NCBI RefSeq assembly: GCF_002355475.1
Contig: NZ_AP014862.1
Coordinates: 4,402,001 to 4,466,000 of the forward strand
DNA from: Pseudomonas furukawaii
GTDB taxonomy: Bacteria; Pseudomonadota; Gammaproteobacteria; Pseudomonadales; Pseudomonadaceae
DNA length: 64,000 bases
Reading direction: 5' to 3'
Positions within the stretch are counted from its first letter, which is position 1, and each line of letters opens with the position of its first letter. Under the pieces are notes generated by a model that was given only the letters and a program-made list of their open reading frames with translations, made no database searches and was not told the DNA's origin. Position numbers and translations under genes: made by a program. Shown here piece after piece: positions 51,966 through 60,849 of this stretch.

Positions 51966-53462
51966 ATGAAGACCCCAGGCGGCATGTTGCTCACAGGCAT
52001 CGAGCTGGACCGCGCCAGCCCGGTGCCGCTCTATCGCCAGCTGTACCTGCAGGTTCGCAAGCAGATCCTCTCCGGCCGGCTTCCCGGCGGCACCCGCCTG
52101 CCCTCGACGCGCACCCTGTGCAAGGAACTGGGGCTGTCGCGCATCACCCTGCTCAACGCCTTCGACCAGCTCACCGCCGAGGGTTTCCTGGCGTCCCGCA
52201 CCGGCGCCGGCTCCTATGTCGGCCACGAATGGGAGGGACGCCGCGCGGCCACCGATGAGCCTCGCAAGCCGCCCCGGCTGTCGAGCATGAGCCACGCGGT
52301 GCATTCCCTGCGCAGCGACCACTTCAGCGGCGTCTCCTACAGCACCTGGGCGCCGGACTGCCCCACCTCCTTCCTGCCCAGCCATCCGGCCTACGATGCC
52401 TTCCCCGTGCAGGCCTGGAAGCGCCTGATGAACCGTCACCTGCGCAAGCCGGGCAAGGCCGAGCTCGGCTACGGCGAGCTCAAGGGCCTGCTGCGGCTGC
52501 GCGAGGCGATCGTCGAGTACGTGGCCGATGCGCGCGGTATCGAATGCAGCGTCGACCAGGTGGTGATCACCTCCGGCGCCCAGCAGGCGTTCAACCTGCT
52601 GGGCATGCTGCTGCTCGATCCCGGCGACGGCGTCTGGATGGAGGACCCCGGCCACATCGCCGCGCGCATCGCCTTCCAGGCCCAGGGCTGCCGCCTGGTG
52701 CCCCTGCCCATCGACGACCAGGGCCTGGACGTGCAGCAGGGCGTGCGCGACTGCCCCGACGCGCGCCTGGCCTTCACCACCCCCTCGCGCCAGCACCCGC
52801 TGGGCACCACCATGAGCTACGCGCGACGCCAGGAGCTGATCGACTGGGGCGGCCGCGGCCAGGGCTGGATCATCGAGGACGATTGCGACAGCGAGTTCCG
52901 CTACGTGGGCCGCCCCCTGCCAGCCCTCTACGCCATGGATCCCTGGGGCCGGGTCATCTACGTGGGAACCTTCAGCAAGGTGCTCTATCCCTCGCTGCGC
53001 CTGGGCTACGTCATCCTTCCCGAGGACCTGGTGGAGCCGTTCTGCGCCATTCGCGCGGTGATGGACCGCAGCCCTTCCACCCTGCACCAGGCGACGGTCG
53101 CCGATTTCATGCTGGAAGGGCATTTCCTCGGCCACATCCGCCGCATGCGCAACCTCTACCAGGCGCGCCAGGCCTGCCTGCTGGAGGCCCTGCAACGCCA
53201 TTTGGGCGGCTTTCTCTCGGCGAATCCGGTGGAGTCCGGCCTGCACCTGATGGGCTGGCTGCCCGACGACCAGGACGACGACCAACTGGCCCGCCAGCTC
53301 GGCGAGCACCAGGTCTACACCTACGCGCTGCGCGACTACTGCGTCCGTCACCGGCTGCCGCCGGGGTTGCTGCTGGGCTTCGCCGCCACGCCGGAGCAGC
53401 AGGCCGAGCGCCGCGTGCAGGAGCTCGCCCAGGCCCTGACGTCCCTGGGCCTGCTGACCTGA
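51966..53462 (+). CDS. MocR/GabR-type regulator (GntR winged helix fused to aminotransferase fold)
   Basis: This PLP-dependent transcription factor is 498 aa from ATG 51966. The GntR winged helix (about 18-85) contains SPVPLYRQLYLQVRKQIL and RTLCKELGLSRITLLNAFDQL. A linker leads to a fold-type I aminotransferase domain (about 115-490) with the PLP lysine at 338 (GTFSKVLYPSLRLGY) and EDDCDSEFRY upstream. Such regulators usually control adjacent genes in response to an amine or amino acid; here the TIM-barrel/MFS pair lies just downstream on the same strand with candidate direct-repeat operators in between. Confidence 0.9.
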   Translation: MKTPGGMLLTGIELDRASPVPLYRQLYLQVRKQILSGRLPGGTRLPSTRTLCKELGLSRITLLNAFDQLTAEGFLASRTGAGSYVGHEWEGRRAATDEPRKPPRLSSMSHAVHSLRSDHFSGVSYSTWAPDCPTSFLPSHPAYDAFPVQAWKRLMNRHLRKPGKAELGYGELKGLLRLREAIVEYVADARGIECSVDQVVITSGAQQAFNLLGMLLLDPGDGVWMEDPGHIAARIAFQAQGCRLVPLPIDDQGLDVQQGVRDCPDARLAFTTPSRQHPLGTTMSYARRQELIDWGGRGQGWIIEDDCDSEFRYVGRPLPALYAMDPWGRVIYVGTFSKVLYPSLRLGYVILPEDLVEPFCAIRAVMDRSPSTLHQATVADFMLEGHFLGHIRRMRNLYQARQACLLEALQRHLGGFLSANPVESGLHLMGWLPDDQDDDQLARQLGEHQVYTYALRDYCVRHRLPPGLLLGFAATPEQQAERRVQELAQALTSLGLLT

Positions 53463-53486
53463 AGCGGTCCGCGCGGACACTCAAAA

Positions 53487-53516
53487 TGGCTATGACAACC
53501 TGAAAGAAGTGGCTAT
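53487..53516. promoter_or_regulatory. Direct repeat TGGCTAT (candidate MocR operator)
   Basis: TGGCTAT occurs at 53487 and 53510, 23 nt apart (about two helical turns), and AATGGCGCTAT occurs inverted just downstream (53524-53534). MocR proteins typically bind such direct repeats. It is in the 125-nt gap before the TIM-barrel gene. Confidence 0.5.
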
Positions 53517-53587
53517 AGGTATAGCGCCATTCCAGAGCGATAAAAGACTCGCCGGCCACCCCGGCGTCGCTATCAGGAATGACAACA

Positions 53588-54655
53588 ATGAACGCTATCC
53601 AAGCCCGATTCGCCGCCCTGCTGAGTCACAACGTCGGGGCGGACAGCCCGCCCCCACCGCTCACCCCCGTCCTTGCCCGTCGCCTTCTGGAACGCCTGGA
53701 CAGCCTGCGCCTGTTCGCCCACGGCTACCCCTTGCTGACCAACCTCACCCAGGGTCGGGCCACCCCCGAGGACATGCTCGACTTCGCCTACCGGCATGAA
53801 CTCGACGGCCTCGCGTTGCACCTGCTGGACGGCGAGCACAACAGCCTGTCGCGCATGTCCGCCGAGCGCCTCGCGGCCTTCGCCGACAAGGCACGCGCCC
53901 TGGGCCTCGACGTCCACCTGGAGATCAGCAGCACCCGCCCCGAGGACGTCGACCAGGCCGTGGCCATCGCCCGCGCCATCGGCAGCCGCAATATCCGCGT
54001 CTATTCCCGCTACGAGGGCCACCTGTCGCGGGTGATGGACCTGATCGAAGTCGACCTGCGCCGCCTGGCGCAGCTGGCCGACCAGCACGACCTCAACTTC
54101 GACTTCGAGCAGCACGAGGAGCTCAAGAGTGCAGAGATCAGCGCCCTGCTGCGCCGCGTCGGTCACCCACGGCTCAACGCCCTGTTCGACTTCGGCAACA
54201 TGATCAACGCCTGCGAACGCCCGCTGCCGGCGCTGGCCAACCTCGCCCCCTTCATCCGCCAGGTGCACCTCAAGGGCGTGCGCGTGGTGCCCGAGCGCAA
54301 CGGCTACGGCCATTACGGCGTGCTCCAGGGCAGCGCCGAGGACCAGTTGCCCGGCGCGCGCATGCTGCTGGAGCTGCTCCTGCTGGGCGACAGCGCACCC
54401 CAGGTGGTGGCCTTCATCCTGGAGCAGGAAAACCACTACATCGCCCCCGCCTTCCGGGAGGTCGGGGAAGACGCCGATCCCTTCATCCCCTATCGCGAAA
54501 TGAGCGAGACGCCGTTGCCGCCGGGTTACAGCCTCGAACGCATGCTCGCCGACGAACACCGCTGGGCCAACAACCAGGTGCGCCATGTGCGCGGCCTGCT
54601 GGCCGAACTGCGCCTGCTGGCCGAGCTGACGCTGGACGCCGCCGAACGCAACTGA
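53588..54655 (+). CDS. Xylose isomerase-like TIM-barrel protein (sugar phosphate isomerase/epimerase family)
   Basis: This AP-endonuclease-2/xylose-isomerase-like TIM barrel has 355 aa from ATG 53588 (MNAIQARFAALL); an ATG 9 nt upstream overlaps AGGA and is less likely. Metal-ligand-type residues appear in LEISSTRPEDVDQA, NFDFEQHEELKSAE, LNALFDFGNMINACE (Asp in DFGN), and VHLKGV (His). The last strand carries FILEQENHY. The family includes isomerases, epimerases and aldolases acting on sugars or inositol-like compounds; the substrate here is unknown. It pairs with a downstream MFS transporter (51-nt gap). Confidence 0.78.
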   Translation: MNAIQARFAALLSHNVGADSPPPPLTPVLARRLLERLDSLRLFAHGYPLLTNLTQGRATPEDMLDFAYRHELDGLALHLLDGEHNSLSRMSAERLAAFADKARALGLDVHLEISSTRPEDVDQAVAIARAIGSRNIRVYSRYEGHLSRVMDLIEVDLRRLAQLADQHDLNFDFEQHEELKSAEISALLRRVGHPRLNALFDFGNMINACERPLPALANLAPFIRQVHLKGVRVVPERNGYGHYGVLQGSAEDQLPGARMLLELLLLGDSAPQVVAFILEQENHYIAPAFREVGEDADPFIPYREMSETPLPPGYSLERMLADEHRWANNQVRHVRGLLAELRLLAELTLDAAERN

Positions 54656-54706
54656 CCGGTCGCCCCAAGCGGCCCCCGACAACTCCGGAAACTGTGGAGA
54701 ACAACA

Positions 54707-55966
54707 ATGACAGCACAGGCTAAAGCCAAATGGCTCCGTTTCCTGGTCCTCGTCCTCGGCGGCGGGACCATCTACAAACTGGCCAACCTCAAGGACGCCT
54801 TCTACATCCCGATGCAGGAGCACATGGGGCTGACCCACACCGAAATCGGCACCCTGCTCAGCGCCAACGCCATCATCGCCACCGCGCTGTTCGTGCTGGG
54901 CGGCTTCCTGGCCGACCGCTTCGAAACCCGCAAACTGATTCCCCTGGGACTGATAGGCACCGGCGCCCTGGGCCTGTACCTGGCCAGCTTCCCCGGCTTC
55001 AGCCAGCTCCTCATCGTCTTCGCCCTGCTGGCCGTGTGCGCCGACTGCATCTTCTGGCCCTCCCTGCTCAAGGCCATCCGCAACCTCGGTGACAACGGTG
55101 AACAGGGGCGCATGTTCGGCTTCCTGGAAGGCGGCCGTGGCGTGGTGGACACCCTGGTGGCCTTCTCCGCCCTCGGCGTCTTCGTCGCCCTGGGCTCGGG
55201 TGCCGCCGGGCTCAAGGCCGCCATCCTGTTCTACTCCTGCATCGACATCGGCGTCGGCCTGCTGACCCTGTTCCTGCTGCGCAACGCGCCCCAGGCAAGC
55301 GGCAACCGCGAACCGATGGGCCTGGCCGGCCTGATGGAAGCCGTGCGCATGCCCGGCATCTGGCTGGTGAGCCTGAACGTCTTCATGGTCTACATCGTCT
55401 ACTGCGGCCTGACCTACTTCATCCCCTACCTGAAGGACATGTACCAGCTGCCGGTGGCCCTGGTGGGCGCCTACGGCATCATCAACCAGTACTTCCTCAA
55501 GGTCCTCGGCGGCCCCGCCGGCGGCTTCATCGCCGACAAGGCCGTGAAGAGCCCGAGCCGTTACCTGAAGTGGGCCTTCCTGGCACTGCTGCCGCTGATG
55601 GGCGTGATCCTCGCCATCCCCCACGGCGAGAGCTTCATCTATGCCGGCATGGCCGCCACCCTGTCCTTCGCCCTGGTGGTGTTCACCATGCGTGGCGTGT
55701 TCTGGGCACCCATGAGCGAAGTCGGCATCCCCTCGCGCATCAGCGGCTCGGCGTTCGGCATCGGCTGCCTGATCGGCTACGCGCCCGGCATGTTCGCCTA
55801 CATCATCTACGGCGCGCTGCTCGACCAGTATCCGGGCGAACAGGGCTACACCTACGTCTTCACCCTGATGAGCGTGCTGGCCGTGATCGGCTTCCTGGTC
55901 TCCAGCCTGCTGCATCGCTCGGTGAACTGCCGCGTCGCCGCCCCGACGGGCGAATCGCTGGCCTGA
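54707..55966 (+). CDS. Major facilitator superfamily transporter (YihN-like)
   Basis: This 419-aa transporter with about 12 hydrophobic segments follows GGAG. The loop between helices 2 and 3 has GGFLADRFETRKL, the MFS signature. The N-terminus (TIYKLANLKDAFYIPMQEHMGLTHTEIGTLLS) resembles YihN-type putative sugar-acid/sulfosugar transporters. It is co-transcribed with the TIM-barrel gene and likely imports that enzyme's substrate. A 17-nt palindrome (GGTGCGCAGTGCGCACC, 56004-56020) lies 38 nt past the stop and may end the transcript. Confidence 0.83.
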   Translation: MTAQAKAKWLRFLVLVLGGGTIYKLANLKDAFYIPMQEHMGLTHTEIGTLLSANAIIATALFVLGGFLADRFETRKLIPLGLIGTGALGLYLASFPGFSQLLIVFALLAVCADCIFWPSLLKAIRNLGDNGEQGRMFGFLEGGRGVVDTLVAFSALGVFVALGSGAAGLKAAILFYSCIDIGVGLLTLFLLRNAPQASGNREPMGLAGLMEAVRMPGIWLVSLNVFMVYIVYCGLTYFIPYLKDMYQLPVALVGAYGIINQYFLKVLGGPAGGFIADKAVKSPSRYLKWAFLALLPLMGVILAIPHGESFIYAGMAATLSFALVVFTMRGVFWAPMSEVGIPSRISGSAFGIGCLIGYAPGMFAYIIYGALLDQYPGEQGYTYVFTLMSVLAVIGFLVSSLLHRSVNCRVAAPTGESLA

Positions 55967-56211
55967 TCGGGCGGCCTGGGATCCCGCACGGGCGCGCTGT
56001 AGCGGTGCGCAGTGCGCACCCTGCGGATAGCGCTGCAAGGCCGTTATCCGGTAGCGGGATGCAGTCCGGGAGCGAGGCTCCGCCTTGTCCCCGGATTTCA
56101 TCCAGGCTACCGGCGGCACGCACGCGGGCTCCGGTGTCCTGGACGCAGTGCGCGCACGATGACCTAGCCTGTCGCGCACCCGATAGAGATGGAAAATCGT
56201 CCAGAGTCATA

Positions 56212-56581
56212 GTGGAAATTCATCCATTACGTGGACGAATTTACACCACGTATCCTCGCTGCATCCGCCCCCTGGCCCTGAACGCCCTGAACGACACGCC
56301 GGTGCTGCTGATCAACGGCGCGCGCCAGACAGGCAAGAGCACCCTGGCCAGTGGACTTCATCCTGGAAAGCCGGCGTGGCGAGTTGGTCGGGATCGAAGT
56401 GAAGGCATCGACCACGCTCTCCAGCAAGGACTTCAACGGCCTGCGTCATCTGCGTGAAACGACGCCGCGGCAGTTCAAGCGCGGCATCGTCTTCTACACC
56501 GGCGAACAGGTGGTGCCTTTCGATGAACAGCTGCTGGCCGTCCCTCTCTCGCTGTTCTGGCAATCGGGCGTGGGGAGCTGA
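56212..56581 (+). pseudogene. Remnant of an AAA/DUF4143-type ATPase with a large internal deletion
   Basis: The 5' part (from about GTG 56212) reads YPRCIRPLALNALNDTP and the Walker A loop NGARQTGKSTLA, the N-terminus of ATP-binding proteins of the AAA_14/DUF4143 family. Directly after GGCCAG at about 56350 the reading frame shifts and the sequence is VDFILESRRGELVGIEVKAS, the DUF4143 C-terminal nuclease-like part, running to the stop at 56581. About two thirds of the roughly 380-aa protein is missing. The 245 nt upstream holds only GC-rich inverted repeats. Confidence 0.82.
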
Positions 56582-56628
56582 GTCGACCAAGCGACCTTTA
56601 CGCCGACCAGGGACGGGCACACGCCGTA

Positions 56629-57267
56629 TCAAGAAGCCCCGGCAACCCCATGACGACTGTAGAAACGCTCCAGCTCGCGGGTCTGGGGCTCGACCCCGGT
56701 GAAGATCCGCAAATACTCGGGGATGTACTTCAGGCGCTCCTCCAGGGGTTCCCGGGTCTTCATGCTGATGTAGCCGATCTGCGTCAGGTAGATGGAACGG
56801 GCGCGGGTGTAGGCCGCGTCGTGCTCGAAGCCGAAGCGCGCGAACATCCGCGTCAGGGCCTCGACCCGTTGCGCATCGGCCTTATTGATCTCCTCGGCCA
56901 CGTCTTCGGACTGCAGCGCCCAGCTGCGCATGGCGAACTCGAACTGGGAGTCGAACAGCGCGCTGTCCAGCCAGCAGTCGAAGACATTCAGGATCGCCTC
57001 GGTGATGGACTCGGCGTAGGCCTGGGTCCGCTCCACCAGGTTCCGGGTGTTCTTGTGCCTCCAGCGCTCGATCAGCGCCTCCAGCAACGCTTCCCGATCC
57101 TCGAAGAACCAGTAGAAGCTGGTCCGGGAAAGATTCAGCTTCTTGGCCAGCGGCAGGACCTTCACCGCATCCACCCCTGACTCCGTCAGGCTCTCGTAGG
57201 CCGCGTTGAGCCAGCCCTCCGGGGAGCCGCGTCCTGCCGCTTCCTGGCCATTCGTCGTTGTTTTCAT
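56629..57267 (-). CDS. TetR-family regulator of the divergent flavoprotein operon
   Basis: This 212-aa TetR-type repressor has an N-terminal helix-turn-helix (about 25-60, with ESLTESGVDAVKVLPLAKKL and LSRTSFYWFFEDREALLEAL) and a C-terminal helical ligand domain. It diverges from the oxidoreductase gene with 124 nt between, where TGTACA and ACACTAGTGT palindromes overlap a good promoter. It should repress the 57392-63846 operon until an inducer is present. Confidence 0.88.
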   Translation of the reverse strand: MKTTTNGQEAAGRGSPEGWLNAAYESLTESGVDAVKVLPLAKKLNLSRTSFYWFFEDREALLEALIERWRHKNTRNLVERTQAYAESITEAILNVFDCWLDSALFDSQFEFAMRSWALQSEDVAEEINKADAQRVEALTRMFARFGFEHDAAYTRARSIYLTQIGYISMKTREPLEERLKYIPEYLRIFTGVEPQTRELERFYSRHGVAGAS

Positions 57268-57328
57268 TCACGCGTTTCCTGACATCCGATTGGTTTCCCG
57301 CCGTCCATGTACACAAAAGACCACTAAC

Positions 57329-57358
57329 TTGACACTAGTGTACACAGCGACCTATGGT
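57329..57358 (+). promoter_or_regulatory. Sigma-70 promoter with overlapping TetR-type operator
   Basis: TTGACA (57329-57334), an 18-nt spacer and TATGGT (57353-57358) form a promoter ending 34 nt before the oxidoreductase start. The perfect palindrome ACACTAGTGT (57332-57341) overlaps the -35, and TGTACA occurs at 57339 and again at 57308. Repressor binding here would block the promoter. Confidence 0.65.
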
Positions 57359-57391
57359 CAGTTCGCCTGATGACCTGTCTGCGAGACCGAT

Positions 57392-59431
57392 ATGAACAAT
57401 AACGATCCGCTCCTGCAGCCCTATCGCCTGAAGCACCTGACACTTCGCAACCGCATCATCACCACGTCCCACGAGCCGGCCTATCCCGAGGAGGGAATGC
57501 CGAAGCAGCTCTACCGGGCCTACCACGTCGAACGGGCCAAGGCCGGGGTCGCCATGACCATGACCGCCGGCTCGGCCGCTATTTCCCGGGATAGTCCGCC
57601 GGTTTTCAACAACATTCTTGCGTACAAGGACGAAGTGGTCGGCTGGCTCAAGGACCTCACCGACGAATGCCATGAGCATGGCGCGGCGGTGATGATCCAG
57701 CTCACCCACCTGGGCCGGCGCACACGCTGGGACAAGGGCGACTGGCTGCCGGTGGTGTCGCCGTCCCACAATCGCGAGCCCGCCCACCGAGCCTTCCCCA
57801 AGCGATTGGAGAGCTGGGACATCGAGCGGATCATCCGCGATTACGCCGATGCCGCCGAGCGCATGCAGGCCGCGGGGATGGACGGGATCGAACTGCAAGC
57901 CTACGGCCACCTGATGGACCAGTTCTGGTCGCCCCTGACCAACGAACTCGACGGCCCCTACGGCGGCTCGTTGCAGAATCGCCTGCGCTTCACCTTCGAC
58001 GTGCTCAGGGCCATCCGCCAGCGCGTCGGCACGGATTTCATCGTCGGCATCCGCTACACCGCCGACGAGGCCTTGCAGGGCGGCCTGCGGAAGGAAGAAG
58101 GCCTGGAGATCTCCAGGCTGCTGAAAGACAGCGGCATGATCGACTTCCTCAACGTGATTCGCGGCAACATCGCCACCGATGCCGGCCTGACCGACGTGAT
58201 CCCGGTACAGGGCATGCGCAACGCGCCGCACCTGGATTTCGCCGGGGAAATCCGCTCGCTCACCGGCTTTCCCACCTTCCACGCCGCCAAGATTCCCGAC
58301 GTCGCCACCGCCCGCCACGCCATCGCCTCGGGGCGGGTGGACATGGTCGGGATGACCCGCGCGCACATGACCGACCCCCATCTCGTGCGCAAGATCATCG
58401 AAGGCCGCGAGGAGCAGATCCGCCCCTGCGTGGGCGCCAACTATTGCCTGGACCGCATCTACAACGCCGGCGCCGCCTACTGCATCCACAACGCCGCGAC
58501 CGGCCGCGAAACCACCATGCCCCATGACGTGCCCAGGGCCCCCGCCAGGCGCAAGGTGGTCATCGTCGGCGCCGGCCCCGGAGGCCTGGAGGCGGCCCGT
58601 GTGGCGGGCGAGCGCGGGCACGAGGTGGTGGTGTTCGAGGCGGCCGACAAGCCCGGCGGGCAGGTCCGCCTGACGGCGCGCTCCGAGCGCCGCAAGGAGA
58701 TGATCAGCATCATCGACTGGCGCATGGCCGAATGCGCCAGGCTGGGCGTCAGGTTCCACTTCAACCTCTGGGCCGATGCCGCTGCCATCCGCGAGGAGGG
58801 GGCCGACGTGGTCATAGTCGCCACCGGCGGTTTGCCCCATACCGAGGTGCTGGCGCGCGGCAATCAGTGGGTGGTGTCGAGCTGGGACATCCTCTCCGGC
58901 GATGCGAGGCCCGGGCGCAACGTCCTGGTCTATGACGACGCCGGCGACCACGCGGGCCTGCAGGCCGCCGAACTCATCGCCCGGAGCGGCGCCCGGGTGG
59001 AGATCATGACCCCGGACCGCGCCTTCGCCCCGGAGGTGATGGGCATGAACCTGGTGCCCTACATGCGCTCGCTGCAGCGGCTCGACACCACCTTCACCGT
59101 CACCTATCGGCTCAAGGCCGTCGACCGGGACGGGGACCTGCTGCTCGCCACCCTCGGCACCGACTACAGCGATCTCGAGAAGACCCGCCACTTCGACCAG
59201 ATCGTCGTCAACCACGGCACCCGGCCCCTGGACGAGCTGTACGTGGAGCTCCAGCCCCTGTCCACCAACCAGGGCGCGGTGGAGTACCAGGACCTGATCC
59301 TGGGGCGGCCGCAGCAGGTGAAGACCAACCCGGACGGGCACTTCCAGCTGTTCCGGATCGGCGATGCGGTGTCATCGCGCAACACCCATGCGGCGATCTA
59401 CGACGCCCTGCGGCTGGTCAAGGACCTCTAG
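57392..59431 (+). CDS. FMN/FAD oxidoreductase, DgcA/StcD-like (demethylating flavoprotein family)
   Basis: This 679-aa protein has an N-terminal OYE-like FMN TIM barrel (about 1-360), an iron-sulfur segment, and a C-terminal FAD/NAD module (VVIVGAGPGGLEAARVAGE, about 390-408). This is the layout of trimethylamine dehydrogenase, 2,4-dienoyl-CoA reductase and the Pseudomonas dimethylglycine (DgcA) and stachydrine (StcD) demethylases. The cluster segment CVGANYCLDRIYN ... YCIHN shows three Cys: the second of the usual CxxCxxxC set is Ala, as I recall for DgcA-type members. It is the first gene of a TetR-controlled operon. Confidence 0.82.
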   Translation: MNNNDPLLQPYRLKHLTLRNRIITTSHEPAYPEEGMPKQLYRAYHVERAKAGVAMTMTAGSAAISRDSPPVFNNILAYKDEVVGWLKDLTDECHEHGAAVMIQLTHLGRRTRWDKGDWLPVVSPSHNREPAHRAFPKRLESWDIERIIRDYADAAERMQAAGMDGIELQAYGHLMDQFWSPLTNELDGPYGGSLQNRLRFTFDVLRAIRQRVGTDFIVGIRYTADEALQGGLRKEEGLEISRLLKDSGMIDFLNVIRGNIATDAGLTDVIPVQGMRNAPHLDFAGEIRSLTGFPTFHAAKIPDVATARHAIASGRVDMVGMTRAHMTDPHLVRKIIEGREEQIRPCVGANYCLDRIYNAGAAYCIHNAATGRETTMPHDVPRAPARRKVVIVGAGPGGLEAARVAGERGHEVVVFEAADKPGGQVRLTARSERRKEMISIIDWRMAECARLGVRFHFNLWADAAAIREEGADVVIVATGGLPHTEVLARGNQWVVSSWDILSGDARPGRNVLVYDDAGDHAGLQAAELIARSGARVEIMTPDRAFAPEVMGMNLVPYMRSLQRLDTTFTVTYRLKAVDRDGDLLLATLGTDYSDLEKTRHFDQIVVNHGTRPLDELYVELQPLSTNQGAVEYQDLILGRPQQVKTNPDGHFQLFRIGDAVSSRNTHAAIYDALRLVKDL

Positions 59432-59482
59432 CCGCGCATTCGTCCACCGCCGTGCCCCGACGTTCTCCGTGGAGGTTGTCCC

Positions 59483-60790
59483 ATGCAAAGGAATCCCCTG
59501 CCCACCTGGCTGAACGATGCTCCCCACGAACACAGCCTGCGCTTTCGCGATGACGCCGAAGTCACCGCCCACCGCATGGCCCCCGTCGACGCGGCGCTGC
59601 TCGAAGCCCACGCTGCCATCGACCGCAAGGCGCTGCGACGCTACCGGCTGGAGCGCATCCGCCAGCAACTGCGCGAGCACGACTACGCCGGCATCCTGCT
59701 CGCCGACCCCATCAACATCCGCTACGCCACCGACACCAACAACCTCGGACTCTGGGTGATGCACTCCCCCAGCCGCTACGTCTTCATCGCCACGGACGGC
59801 CCGGTGGTGCTCTTCGACTTCAGCAGCAGCCGGCACAACAGCGAGCACATCGAAACCCTGGACGAAATCCGTCCGGCCACCCCCTGGCTGTACTTCCTCG
59901 CCGGCCCGCGCGTGCAGGAAAAGGCCGAGCGCTGGGCCCGGGAGGTAGCCGAACTGGTCAGGCGCCAGGGTGCCGGCAACCGGCGACTTGCCGTGGATCG
60001 CTGCGACCCCTGGGGCGCCGAGCGGCTGGTCCGCAAGGGCCTGCAACTGTTCGATGCCCAACCCCTGATGGAGCAGGCACGCCTGATCAAGTCCGCCGAG
60101 GAGATCGCCAGCCACCGCGTGTCCATGGACGTCTGCGACCTCGCCATCGCCCGGATGCGCGCCAGTCTGGTTCCCGGCATCACCGAGAACCAACTGTGGA
60201 GCATCCTCCACGGCACCAACGTCGCCCAGGGCGGGGAATGGGCGGAGAGCCGCCTGCTGAGCTCCGGCCCTCGCACCAATCCCTGGTTCCAGGACGCCTC
60301 GGACAGGGTCATCGAAGCCGGCGAAATGGTCTGCTTCGACACCGACATGGTCGGCCCCGGTGGCTACCTCTCGGACATCTCCCGCAGCTTCATCTGCCCC
60401 GGCAAGGCGGCGACCGCCGTCCAGCGCGACCTGCTGGAAATCGCCGCGCAGCAGATCACCCACAACCTCGACCTGCTGCGCCCTGGCCTGTCCTTTCGCG
60501 AGTTCGCCGAACGCTGCTGGCCGGTGCCCGAACGCTACGAGCACAACCGCTACATGATGATGCTGCACGGCGTCGGGCTGGTGGACGAGTACCCCAGCGT
60601 GGCCTACGCCGTGGACTTCGCCGAATGGGGCTACGACGGGCTGTTCCAGGAAAACATGGTCGTTTCGGTGGAAAGCTACATCGGCGAACAGGGCGGCCAC
60701 CAAGGCGTGAAGCTGGAGGAACAGGTCCTGATCACGGCCCGGGGAGCGGTCAAGCTCTCACACACCCCATTGCTCGACCTCGACCGATAG
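59483..60790 (+). CDS. M24-fold metalloenzyme, DddP-like (DMSP lyase family candidate)
   Basis: This 435-aa protein follows GGAGG. The creatinase/aminopeptidase P fold has an N-terminal domain (about 40-180) and a C-terminal pita-bread domain. I read the metal ligands Asp286 and Asp288 (CFDTDMVG), Asp298 (LSDISRSF), His362 (LHGVGLVDEYP), Glu397 (VSVESY) and Glu412 (VKLEEQ), plus Asp368. The spacings match those I recall for DMSP lyase DddP (D295, D297, D307, H371, D377, E406, E421) exactly, offset by nine. Ordinary Xaa-Pro peptidases lack this Asp. Its neighbours (demethylase-type flavoprotein, importer) fit an onium compound, but another substrate is possible. Confidence 0.75.
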   Translation: MQRNPLPTWLNDAPHEHSLRFRDDAEVTAHRMAPVDAALLEAHAAIDRKALRRYRLERIRQQLREHDYAGILLADPINIRYATDTNNLGLWVMHSPSRYVFIATDGPVVLFDFSSSRHNSEHIETLDEIRPATPWLYFLAGPRVQEKAERWAREVAELVRRQGAGNRRLAVDRCDPWGAERLVRKGLQLFDAQPLMEQARLIKSAEEIASHRVSMDVCDLAIARMRASLVPGITENQLWSILHGTNVAQGGEWAESRLLSSGPRTNPWFQDASDRVIEAGEMVCFDTDMVGPGGYLSDISRSFICPGKAATAVQRDLLEIAAQQITHNLDLLRPGLSFREFAERCWPVPERYEHNRYMMMLHGVGLVDEYPSVAYAVDFAEWGYDGLFQENMVVSVESYIGEQGGHQGVKLEEQVLITARGAVKLSHTPLLDLDR

Positions 60791-60849
60791 CCAAGCGGTT
60801 GCCACTGGTACGCAGGCGGCACGCCTGCCCGGCCCGGAGATCAACAACA

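Noticed and set aside
53573-56179. 868-codon minus-strand open frame opposite the TIM-barrel and MFS genes
   Set aside because: The plus-strand genes have ribosome sites and family motifs; the minus frame is His, Gln and Gly-rich without any.
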